The notes under the pieces are model-generated. The model was not told the DNA's origin, made no database searches, and saw only the letters and a program-made list of their open reading frames with translations. From contig NZ_AADV02000002.1 of assembly GCF_000167195.1 (NCBI RefSeq), positions 186,001 to 250,000 of the forward strand: a stretch of DNA of 64,000 nucleotides. Reading direction: 5' to 3'. Within the stretch, counting starts at the first letter, position 1, and every line of letters starts with the position of its first letter. This DNA is from Crocosphaera watsonii WH 8501. Lineage in GTDB: Bacteria > Cyanobacteriota > Cyanobacteriia > Cyanobacteriales > Microcystaceae. Positions 37,400-46,321 of this stretch are shown one piece after another. The translations under genes and the position numbers were made by a program.

Positions 37400-39040
37400 A
37401 TGGATTCTATTCGACTACAAAGATTACGTTGTTTATCAGATACCGGGGAAATTAAAATTAAACCCATTACGATACTTGTGGGAGAAAATAGTTCAGGGAA
37501 AAGTACCTTTTTGCGTTTCTTTCCTTTACTTAAGCAAAGTGTTGAGTCTAGAACCATTGGACCGGTTTTATGGAATGGTCGATTAGTGGATTTCGGCAAC
37601 TATAAAGATGCTCATCAAAAGCATTCTGAAGAGGATATTTGTTTAGAGTTTAAATTTGAAATTCCTTCCTTTCCAAAAAATAATGCTTAAAAAAAAAATA
37701 CAGACGAAGAAATAATATTCTGGTCAAGTAGAAGACCATTAATATTTAATCCCATTGATGTTTCTGTTATTTTACAGCTTTTAGAAGAGAAAAAACAACA
37801 GATTACTATAATACATAAATTGATCATAAAATTTGCCGATTCTGTAATTCAACTTGAAATAAACAAAGAGAATAAAATCTCTTGCTTTTTAGTAAATTCC
37901 TTTGATATTTTAGAAATGTTAGGTGATAAATATATTTTGTTTGATTTGGGTCATAAATTTATGTTACCGCAAGTAAGAGAATTTTCAAATAATCAAGAGA
38001 AAATTCTCAACTTAGGAGTTTTGAACAGAGTCAATAGAACAAGATTTATTTTTCAACAATTATTCAGTAAACTTTTTCAAATAACAAAAAATAAAGCCCA
38101 TAAGTTTACATCAGAAACTACTATTTTCAAAATGATATCTTCATTTGTCATTGGAGATTCAGCAACTATGCTTCAAGATATTAAAAATAATCCTTTTTCT
38201 ACCAAAACTTGGAAGAAAAGCGTAAACTCATGGACAATAGAATCTAATGAATTTAGGCAATTTAGAGATTTAATTATCGCTAACTCAGTACCTTGGTTAC
38301 TAGAAGAATGTGATGATTTATTAGCTAATTTTGCTACTAAAATTAGTTATATGGGTCCAGTTAGAGCAACAGCAGAGCGTTACTATAGAACACAAGATTT
38401 AGCAGTAGATGAGGTAGATTATCAGGGAACTAATTTACCAATGTTTCTCCGAAATTTAACACATGGAGAATTGAAAGAATTTAGGACTTGGACACTTAAT
38501 AATTTTGGTTTTGAACCTCTAATCACAACAAGTCAAGGATTAATTTCTTTAGAAATACGACCTTCTAAAGATTCTAAAGAATCTTTTAATGTTGCTGATA
38601 CAGGATTTGGTTTTTCTCAAATTTTGCCTATTATTACTCAGTTATGGTTTCTGAGTGAGTTTACTAAGACTTCTTCAAGAATTCGTCCTCCTGGTTTCCG
38701 ATATAATAGTCCTGTTATTTTCCCTATTGAACAGCCTGAATTACATTTACATCCCCGTTTACAAGGAGTTTTAGCTGAAGTATTTGTTAAATCAATTGAA
38801 GCAGCAAAAGAAAGAGGGATTGATTTACGTTTAGTCATTGAAACCCATAGCGAAGTTCTAATTAATAAATTAGGATATCTGGTTGCAGAAAAACACATTT
38901 TACCAGAAGATATTAATATAGTATTATTTTATAAATCTGATCAATCTAAAGAAATAAAAGTCAGGACAAGTCAATTTGATTCTGAGGGTTATTTAAGCGA
39001 AGATTGGCCATTAGGATTTTTTGATATGGATCTTATTTAA
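37400..39040 (+). pseudogene. AAA-type ATPase (DUF3696-like), with one in-frame stop
   Basis: A second ATPase of an ATPase + partner pair. From ATG 37400 the frame has KIKPITILVGENSSGKSTFL (Walker A, residues 28-36) and then meets TAA at 37688. The same frame continues without a shift: EEIIFWSSRRPLIFNPIDVS, MLQDIKNNPF, VADTGFGFSQILPIITQLWF, Walker B region FPIEQPELHLHPRLQG and VIETHSEVLINKLG, ending SEGYLSEDWPLGFFDMDLI, the typical end of DUF3696 ATPases. So only one codon (probably AAA to TAA within an A-rich stretch) breaks it. The partner gene starts one base after the stop. Related ATPases occur in anti-phage modules. Confidence 0.85.
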
Positions 39041-39041
39041 T

Positions 39042-40177
39042 ATGTTGATTAAAATTGATGTTTCTGTTGTCCAGAGTTTTGAAAATTCTAATTCATGGCC
39101 AGATGATCTTATTATAGCTCTTGAAAATTTAGCACTTGCAAGACGTGAAGGCAAACATTCAATAATTGCAGATTTAAACACTTTAAAAATAATTGCAAAA
39201 TGTTCAGACTTATCTAAAAATGCCAAAATTTCTTATAAAAAAATATTAAATGACAGACCTAAATTTAAAGCTTATCTTTCCCATGTCTCTAGATATATTG
39301 AAATTATTCATCCTTGTAATGTTAATAAAATAGATTCTAATTCAGGAAAAGATATTATTAAATTACCTTACACTTTTTTCAATGATTCAGAAACAATACA
39401 AAAATCTATACTGTTGTGTAAAAATTTACAAGATACTGAATTTTATAAAATAATCGCTGAAACTTTTTGTAAATGGAAACGATTAAATATTAAACCAAAA
39501 TTTGAACCATCCTTAGGAGGAGGAAATACAATATCAACTGTATATGAGAATATTCAAAATAAGAAAAAAAGATTGTGTCTATGTATTGTTGATAGTGATA
39601 AGTTATCTCCTAATAGTAGTCTAGGTTCTACAGCTAGAAATATTAAACAAAAAGATGATAATACTTCCGTTACGACGCTACTTTATATTTTACCCGTTCG
39701 TGAACTTGAAAACTTAATCCCTCTTTCAATTTTATCTGAACTTATGTCTAAAAATGGAGATAGAGAAAACCCTTTTAAACAATTAGAAAAAATTGAAGAA
39801 AGTTCAGTAAAAGAAATACGAAATTTTTTAGATATCAAAGAAGGAACAAGACTAAAAAAATAGTTAATGAACCGAGTTCAGTCAAAGATTTTTGGAAAGA
39901 TAAACTTGATAAACTGCCAAATTATTCCAATGATATTGATGAATGGTGTTATGAAAATTGGTCGTGTTGTGATCCTGATCCTAAGAAAAAATCATGTAAG
40001 TGTAAGATTTCATTAGGTTTTGGTCAAAAAATCCTAGAAAATACAATTACTTATCTCAATACTCAATCTTCATTTACAATTCCTTCTATGGTTGAAGAGT
40101 CTTTACATTCTGAATGGAAAAATATTGGACAACTTATGCTAAATTGGGGCTTCGCAGATTCTCCAATTCGTGTTTAA
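39042..40177 (+). pseudogene. TOPRIM-like partner of the second ATPase, frameshifted near its end
   Basis: Starts at ATG 39042 right after the ATPase stop. The first 273 codons contain RLCLCIVDSDKLSPNSSLGS, with an Asp-x-Asp pair, and LPVRELENLIPLSILSEL, the same place and type of motif as REIENYL in DUF4435/OLD-type TOPRIM proteins. The frame then ends at a run of seven A (39853-39859, CTAAAAAAATAG). In the +1 frame it continues about 105 codons (KDFWKDKLDKLPNYSNDIDE, then a cysteine cluster ENWSCCDPDPKKKSCKCKIS) to a TAA at 40177. A one-base change in the A run explains the break. Function is inferred from the pairing with the ATPase. Confidence 0.72.
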
Positions 40178-40521
40178 TTATTCATCGATTGACAATGTTA
40201 TCAGGGGATCGCCAGTTTTAGTTATAACTAGGATTTGACTCAGCAAAGAAGTTATGGAAATGCTGTTAGAAGAGCAAAAAGAATCTTTGTAATACAGAGA
40301 ATATATGAAAAAAAAGATTGCACAAGATGCTTAAGGGAGAGAGACTAAACTCTCCAACCTTACCCACTACTTGAGATGTTTATTCAGCATCTCTTCTAAC
40401 TGTTGTTTGGTGATCGCTCCTTCCTGTTTGGCCAATAGTCCTTTTTAACAATTAACAATGGTCATTCCGAGGTACGAGGAATCTCCTTAACTTCTTGATC
40501 ATTATAGGTTTTTGTTATCTT
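40178..40521. other. Gene-poor stretch with degenerate fragments and a dispersed repeat
   Basis: No intact gene. On the minus strand a short fragment encodes GLLAKQEGAITKQQLEEMLN (near 40440-40373), the end of some lost gene. At 40463-40489 an inverted copy of the GAGATTC...GTACCTCGGAATGAC repeat (see 23975) is present. A few plus-strand frames of 20-30 codons seem to be debris. Confidence 0.5.
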
Positions 40522-40834
40522 CTATAATTGTTGATTAAGTGCTTTAACTAATAAATGTACTGTGGTTGATGGATTATCTTGACCAGGATTAGATTTATGA
40601 TATTGTTTCAGTAACTTTTCAGAATTTCTAATAGCAGTTTCTTGTCTATCCAATAACTCATCATAGATAGTATCACTATTTTTTGTGTACTGTTTACCTA
40701 ATAATGTATTTAACTTCTTCAGGTACTCTTTTCGAGGAATAGGTGAATTTAAAAACTCAAAGTGTAAGACATACCATAACTCAAAAGCTTCGTTAGAATA
40801 AGCAACCTCAAATCCCTGCTTTTCAGCCTTATTT
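40522..40834 (-). pseudogene. RloB-like protein, C-terminal fragment
   Basis: About 104 codons of an RloB-family protein: AEKQGFEVAYSNEAFELWYV, LHFEFLNSPIPRKEYLKKLN and NPSTTVHLLVKALNQ match the C-terminal half of RloB, which is encoded with the RloA ATPase in restriction-associated and abortive-infection loci. The N-terminal half, with the TOPRIM-like CEGxxTE motif, is missing. The break coincides with the IS1182-like element at 40835. No rloA gene is present. An open frame extends into the IS to 40860 (MEKLFQQT) but is chimeric. Confidence 0.75.
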
Positions 40835-42527
40835 AGGGTTTGCTGAAAAAGTTTCTCCAAAATTTATGCCACTTTTGACCAAGAATTTTCTGACAAATCA
40901 ATAAGTTTTAGTACATAAAAATTGTTTAAAGTATAATCAAAATTAATGAAAGGCGGTTTGATGAGTTCCCCTGTTCTATTATTAGTAAATAAGGACAAAA
41001 AAAGCGACAAAAACTGCCTCAGAAGTTTACAAAGATTGACAACTAAAAATGTAATAGCAATAGATGTAATGGAGGTTTCAGGGAGTTTTGTCATCACGAG
41101 ATTTAGGCTAAATCTTCGTTTAGCTTGTCCAAACTTTCCCTCAATAGCATTACGGAAGCATTCATCGGAGTGGGCTTGTTTCTTTTCTTCTTCACTGACA
41201 TTTTTCGGAGGTCTTCCTAACTTCGGACCACTGATTCTTATCCCTCTTTCCTTACACCAATTTCTGTTTTCCCTAGTTCGATAAATTTTATCTACATGGA
41301 CGGATTCGGGATAATAGCCAAACGTTTCTTTATACTTTTCTACTTGTTCTTTTAAATGACAAGATTCATTGAAGTTTTCCCAACTTATTTTTTCTAGAAA
41401 CACATAGTTATCTACACAGCTTACTGAGAGTTTAGCTCCAAACTCTATTGGTTTTCCTGCTTTTCCCCTCACTATTGGACGAATATGCCGTTGAGTTAAA
41501 CTTACAATTCTTTGAGGAACACTCTGGGTCTTATTCTCCCACATTGACTGTTGTTGTTCATAAACTTTTTTGATAGTCTCTAGACAATTTTTCTGTCTTT
41601 TACTCAGATTTTCCAGGGAAGCCCCAGCTTGAATTAAGTCTTCTATATTTCCTAAATTTTTCTTAAGGTATTTTAACTGTTTCCCGATAGCTTTTCTTCT
41701 TTCTTGATAAGATACTTTTCGTTTTTTAGCTACTTTTAAGTATTCCTTTCTAGCAATTTTTCTAGAAGTTCTCGGCTTTTTTCTCAATTTTACTCTTAAT
41801 GGTTTATAAAGATTATCTATTATTCTTTCTGTCTCAATTCTGGCTTGATTTAATATGCCTAAATCCGTTGGGTATTTGATGTCTGCTGGCGCACAAGTCG
41901 CATCTAAAATTAGTTTACCTTTATTTTTTATTTTTTCTCCTTTTTCTTGGAGACAATCCTTTTTTTTTACTTCTTTATCACTCTTGTCTATTTCTCTTTT
42001 TACTATTTTTTTATTGATTTTGTTTATCAATTCTCCATCAATTCTTTTCCTAAAATGAACTAGCATTGAAGATTCCAGTGGTGGCTCTTGTTGATAACAA
42101 TTTAAACCTATAAAGTATTGTAGATAGGGATTTTCTCTAATCTGTTCTATAGTTTATCTATCACTTGTTCCTAATTTTTCCTTAATAATTAATGTCCCTA
42201 ATGCCATTCTAAATAGTTTGGCTGGCGCACCTTTTTCTGCTGAAAAAAGTTTAGCATATTCTTCCTCAAAATCATCCCAAGGTATCAACTCTGCCATGAT
42301 TACCCAACGATTATTGGGGGACAATTTGCCCTCGAAAGGTAATTCAAATTTTTCTGGGGGCGGTAAAGGTTGCTCCTCTTTTCGATACATTTGTTCTTGA
42401 CCAACAACTGGGAGGTGTTTCTACCAATTATAGCGGTTTGTAGCCGACAAAGCTGATCTTTTTTGCGATCGCGAATATGGGTGTAACCTTTTAAAGAATA
42501 GGGTTTTGCTTTTATTCAGCAAACCCT
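40835..42527 (-). mobile_element. IS1182/IS5-like insertion sequence (1693 bp)
   Basis: Ends are AGGGTTTGCTGAAAAAG (left) and the inverse CTTTTATTCAGCAAACCCT (right), flanked by ATTT on both sides (40831-40834 and 42528-42531). Inside is one minus-strand transposase gene. The intact direct repeats show a simple insertion; it lies between an RloB fragment and a GNAT gene. Confidence 0.85.
40864..42390 (-). pseudogene. IS1182/IS5-type transposase with a nonsense codon
   Basis: DDE transposase beginning MYRKEEQPLPPPEKFELPFE at 42390. A TAA at 42156-42154 interrupts after IIKEKLGTSDR; the same frame continues with TIEQIRENPYLQYFIGLNCY and the usual IS1182-type order: LVHFRKRI, LILDATCAPADIKYPTDLGI (first Asp), a long helical insert, ESVHVDKIYRTRENRNWCKE (second Asp) and DECFRNAIEGKFGQAKRRFS (Glu). 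One change (GAA to TAA) explains the stop. Without it the protein would be about 508 residues, normal for the family. The copy is inactive unless read through. Confidence 0.87.
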
Positions 42528-42928
42528 ATTTAGAGAATCTAGTTTTTGGTCATGAAGGTTATTCATTTCTCGTTTTACGACAGTTTTATGATGTATGTGG
42601 TGAGTTATTTGTTGTTGCTAAAAACCCAGAAAGTAAAATTGTTGCATATACGATAGGTTGTCCAAAAATAAATACATTAGATTCTTGGATCTTAGCCCTA
42701 GCAGTTGCTCCTTCATATAGAAATCAGGGTATTGCTCGAAAATTGACATCCTATCTTTTATCTTATTTTAGACAGATGAAGATGAATTATGTTTTTTTAA
42801 CAGTAAATCCTCATAATACTATTGCGATAAATTTGTATCTTAGTCTTGATTTTAAACTCATAGCTTCCAAAGCAAACTATTTTGGCAATAACTCACCTCG
42901 AAATATAATGAGGAAGGATTTATTTTAA
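42528..42928 (+). pseudogene. GNAT-family N-acetyltransferase, N-terminus disturbed by IS
   Basis: Acetyl-CoA-dependent acyltransferase. The remaining part has KIVAYTIGCPKINTLDSWIL, the acetyl-CoA pyrophosphate loop LAVAPSYRNQGIARKLTSYL and VNPHNTIAINLYLSLDFKLI, all normal for GNAT proteins of RimI type. The N-terminal alpha1-alpha2 part is missing: the IS1182-like element ends at 42527. An open frame continues into the IS to a TTG at 42506, giving MLLFSKPYLENLVFG, so a near-complete chimeric protein may be made. Substrate unknown. Confidence 0.75.
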
Positions 42929-43003
42929 TACTTTAGTAAAAAAATATGCTTCAATCTTAGAATTTAATTGAGATGAAGGTAACATTGCTTATTTTTTAAT
43001 AAA

Positions 43004-43246
43004 TTAAGCAATAGCTGTCACTAATTGATAATGTAATAAAATTAATTGATTAGCTGGTACTGTTTCCATTGCATAGGTTGTTCCATCATTATTAGAAAAT
43101 TCTACTTCAAATGCTTTACCATCATATTCCATAACAATGGTTCCGACTTGTCTTTTATATAGGGTAATAGGTACGCCAGTTTCAAAGTGAGTTGTTTGTC
43201 TATCTTCTGTTAAAGCAACCATATCTAATTCCTTAAAATTGTTCAT
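43004..43246 (-). CDS. DUF4926 domain protein
   Basis: An 80-residue protein with the DUF4926 pattern: ELDMVALTEDRQTTHFETGV at the start, QVGTIVMEYDGKAFEVEFSN in the middle and ending with VPANQLILLHY. Such proteins are small single-domain SH3-like proteins, frequently coded beside toxin-like genes in cyanobacteria, so an antitoxin role is possible. The partner is not present. The start is ATG at 43246; the neighbour on the right is a DUF433 antitoxin gene in the other direction. Confidence 0.85.
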   Translation of the reverse strand: MNNFKELDMVALTEDRQTTHFETGVPITLYKRQVGTIVMEYDGKAFEVEFSNNDGTTYAMETVPANQLILLHYQLVTAIA

Positions 43247-43420
43247 AACAATACCTCATTTATTGACGGGATAACAATTAGTTAATCTGGGAAAGTTTTC
43301 GTTAAAATGTTTAGCATAAATCGAAAAAAGATAAAATCCTGTTTTTATTGTCTTGATGAGCAATATTATTGAGTAATTCTTTGTTTGATACAATAAAGAT
43401 AACAATATATATCTTTAGTC

Positions 43421-43657
43421 ATGAATTATCGCGATCGCATCGTCATTAATCCTAGCATTCGCAGTGGAAAACCTTGTATTATTAATACTCGTATCGCTGT
43501 AGCTGATATTGTCGACTATTTAGGTGGAGGAATGTCCATTGAGGAAGTATTAGACGATTTTCCTGATCTAACCCTTGAGGATATACAAGCTTGTTTTGCC
43601 TTTGCTGCTGATCGCGATCGACGCTTAACAACTATTCCCCATAAAATTACTATTTGA
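43421..43657 (+). CDS. DUF433 antitoxin
   Basis: A 78-residue DUF433 protein: MNYRDRIVINPSIRSGKPCI at the start, TRIAVADIVDYLGGGMSIEE forming the helix-turn-helix-like region and DFPDLTLEDIQACFAFAADR at the C-terminal half. DUF433 proteins are the antitoxins of VapBC-like pairs with DUF5615 (PIN-like) toxins. The toxin remnant begins within the last codons of this gene (43641), but is cut by ISAzo13 copy 2. The antitoxin itself looks intact. Confidence 0.92.
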   Translation: MNYRDRIVINPSIRSGKPCIINTRIAVADIVDYLGGGMSIEEVLDDFPDLTLEDIQACFAFAADRDRRLTTIPHKITI

Positions 43658-43849
43658 TGAAAATTTATCTCCTAAACTACCAATCTTGTTAGCTTTACAT
43701 TTTCTCAATAGTATTCATGTTCGAGATTATAAATTAAAAGGTTTTCCTGATCAAGATATTTGGGAATATGCGCGTTTAAATGGATTTATAACCGTATCTA
43801 AAGATTCTGATTTTTATCAGCGCAGGTTACTTTACGGTCAACCACCTAA
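43641..43849 (+). pseudogene. DUF5615 PIN-like toxin, start codon lost and C-terminus cut by IS
   Basis: In the frame overlapping the antitoxin end, IKLLFDENLSPKLPILLALH matches the family start MKLLFDENLSPKL, but the first codon is ATA (43641), not ATG. The domain goes on with VRDYKLKGFPDQDIWEYARL and TVSKDSDFYQRRLLYGQPPK, carrying the conserved aspartates (DEN, SKDSDF). After PPKV, where relatives read IWLRxGN, ISAzo13 copy 2 begins (43850) and a chimeric tail runs to 43898. Both lesions predict an inactive toxin, which may be why the antitoxin survives alone. Confidence 0.82.
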
Positions 43850-45461
43850 GGTGATTTCCGAGAAAGCTTTTCCCATAGGGGGTAATCGCTTGGACTAAAG
43901 GCTTTCAAGAAATAAAAGGAACAGAGAGTTAGCGGATCTTGGTACACAACTTTAAAATTTCATAATTGGCTTGTCTGAAAAAACAGAAGAAATAGATTAA
44001 AATGAAGAGGTAAAAAGATTAGAGAGAGTAAATTGAAGCTAAAACAGACAAATCATCCCTTAACCCCGTCGATGGTCGATGATTTACGTTTAGCAGCCTC
44101 AAAAATGACGGGAGCAGAGCGTCGTTCATTTCAAGCTGAAATGTGTCTCAAGTATTGTGGAGGAAGTGCCAGACAAACCGAAATCGTGTTTGGTTGGGGG
44201 AGAAAAAATGTTCAACTTGGATTACATGAAAAACGAACTGGGATAGTGTGTTTAGGATTACAATCAGTCAATAGTGGATGTAAAAAATGGGAGGAAAGAT
44301 ACCCAATAGTTGCCCAATCATTGAAAGAAATAGCCGAAGCTCACGCACAACAAAACCCCACATTTAATAACCCCATTGCCTATACAAGATTAACGGCGGC
44401 TGAAGCCATTAAACAATTAAGAAATCTAGGATATAATGGAGGGGAGGTTCCTGCTGCTTCGACAATGGCAGATATTTTAAATTGTTTGGGCTATCGATTA
44501 AGAAAAGTGGTAAAAGCTAAACCTAAAAAAAAATCTCGGAGACGGACGCTATCTTCGAGAATATAGAGAAAAAAGATAGAAAAAAAGACCCTTCTGTGAA
44601 ACGTTTAAGTATGGATTGTAAAGCAACTGTGGAAATAGGAGAATATTCACGTGGCGGACAAACCAGAGGTTATAATCAAGCTCAAGATCATGATATGGGA
44701 ACTAAAGAAAAATACGTTCCTTGTGGGATTGTAGATGAAGATACAGGGCAACTTTATGTAACTTTTGGAAGTTCTTATAAAACGAGTGATTTCATGGTAA
44801 ATAACTTGGAGCAATGGTGGACAAGTCTTAGTATAACTGAAAAGCAGCAACTAGAGAACATCCAAATTAAAGTTGATAATGGACCAGAAAATAGTGGAAT
44901 AAGAAGGCAATTTTTGAAGAGAATGGTAGAGTTTGCCGACCAAACTAAGAAATCTATTCAATTACTATATTTTCCTCCTTATCACAGTAAATATAATCCC
45001 ATAGAAAGATGTTGGGGAATTTTAGAGAGGCATTGGAACGGAACACTTCTGAGAAATGCTCAAACGATGTTAGCTTGGGTAAAAACTATGACATGGAAAG
45101 GCTTAAATCCGATAGTTAAGTTAAGTAAAAAAGTTTATCAAAAAGGCATTTCTTTAACGAAAAAAGAGATGAAGGAAATTGAGAAACGTTTAGAACGTAA
45201 TCCTCACTTACCTAAATGGGATATTTTGATTAGACCCAGTTAGTCTAAAAAGTTAATAAGAGTGTAAAATTAAGTGAATTTCCTTTTTAAAAATAGTCAA
45301 AGCTAATTTAAAAGTTAGCGTATTTCTTTCTTTTAGATAGGGAGGTTTTTGTTCGCGGAAAGTATCCGCGAACAACTTTTTATTTTTCCCTTTTCGCTTA
45401 TTTGAGATGTTCTACAAACAGATTCTGAGAATGGGTGGGAAACTTTTTCTTGGAAATCACC
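43850..45461 (+). mobile_element. ISAzo13-family insertion sequence, copy 2 (1612 bp)
   Basis: Nearly identical to copy 1 (3694-5304), one base longer because of the A run in the transposase gene. Ends GGTGATTTCC/GGAAATCACC. Left flank is the DUF5615 toxin, right flank is the middle of a tnpB gene, so once again the two sides are unrelated. The flanking bases are CTAA and TTAG, which are inverse of each other rather than direct repeats. Confidence 0.92.
44033..45243 (+). CDS. ISAzo13-family transposase, copy 2, needing a frameshift at an A run
   Basis: The better-preserved copy. Part one (TTG start at 44033) holds ERRSFQAEMCLKYCGGSARQ and TAAEAIKQLRNLGYNGGEVP, the N-terminal DNA-binding region. 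Part two (in frame from about 44535) holds the catalytic domain: RLSMDCKATVEIGEYSRGGQ (first Asp), QIKVDNGPENSGIRRQF (second Asp) and YHSKYNPIERCWGILERHWN (Glu). The frames meet at nine A (44525-44533); seven or ten would give one continuous 400-residue protein. Slippage on the A run is a known way to express transposases. Copy 1 has eight A at this place. Confidence 0.85.
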
Positions 45462-45567
45462 TTAGCTAAAAATAAAGACACACCTTGGGTAACTTTATTA
45501 AACTCTCAAGCCCGTCAATCCGCTGCTGATAGGGCATGGCAATCAATTAACAGGTTCTACCAGAATT

Positions 45568-45607
45568 GCGGAGCGCCGACGCGCCATCTCATGGCGCATG
45601 TCGCCGC
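45568..45607 (+). repeat. GC-rich palindromic insert inside tnpB
   Basis: A hairpin made of GCGCCAT/ATGGCGC with flanking GAC/GTC and GCGG/CCGC arms. It sits in frame between FYQNC and RAKISGKKGFPKF, where relatives of TnpB have no extra residues, adding about 17 residues (GAPTRHLMAHVAAPSS). Base composition differs sharply from the surrounding AT-rich DNA, so it looks like a small mobile palindrome inserted without breaking the frame. Confidence 0.65.
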
Positions 45608-46321
45608 ACCAAGCAGTCGTGCCAAGATATCAGGGAAGAAAGGGTTTCCTAAGTTTAAAAAATATAGTCGTTCTGTTGAGTATAAACTAACAGGATACAA
45701 GCTATCCGATGACAGACGTAAAATTAAATTCAGTGATGGTTTTAAAGCCGGAGAATTTGATTTATGGTGTAGTCAAAGAACCTTAGTTTATTATTCAGAA
45801 CAACAGATTAGACGGGTAAGAGTTGTTAGACGTGCTGACGGTTATTATTGCCAGTTTCTAATTGATGTAGAACGTCAAGAAAACCATGAACCAACGGGAC
45901 AAGTAACAGGAATTGATCTGGGCTTAAAAGAGTTTTATACTGATGCTCAGGGAAATACTGTTGATAATCTACGCTATTTAAGGAGATCAGAAAAGCGTCT
46001 TAAAAAGGCACAAAGACGATTATCAAAACGTTTCCGTAAAGGCAAGAAACAGTCTAACAACTACCACAAGCAACGGGTAAAAGTTGCCAAGCTTCATCTT
46101 AAAGTATCAAGACAGCGTGAAGACAAAGCAATTAAATATGCTTTGGCGTTAGTCCAATCTAATGATCTGGTGGTCTATGAGGCTTTAAAAGTTAGAAACT
46201 TGGTAAAGAACCGTAAATTTTCTAAGTCAATTAGTGATGCTTCTTGGTATCAATTCACTGAATGGTTGAATTATTTTGCTAAGATTTATCGTATTGTTTG
46301 TATTGCTGTGCCGCCCCATTT

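Noticed and set aside
3694-45461. The two ISAzo13 copies as the ends of one composite transposon
   Set aside because: The segment between them (38 kb) holds many housekeeping genes (petN, typA, mdh, hisG, clpC) and no target repeats flank it.
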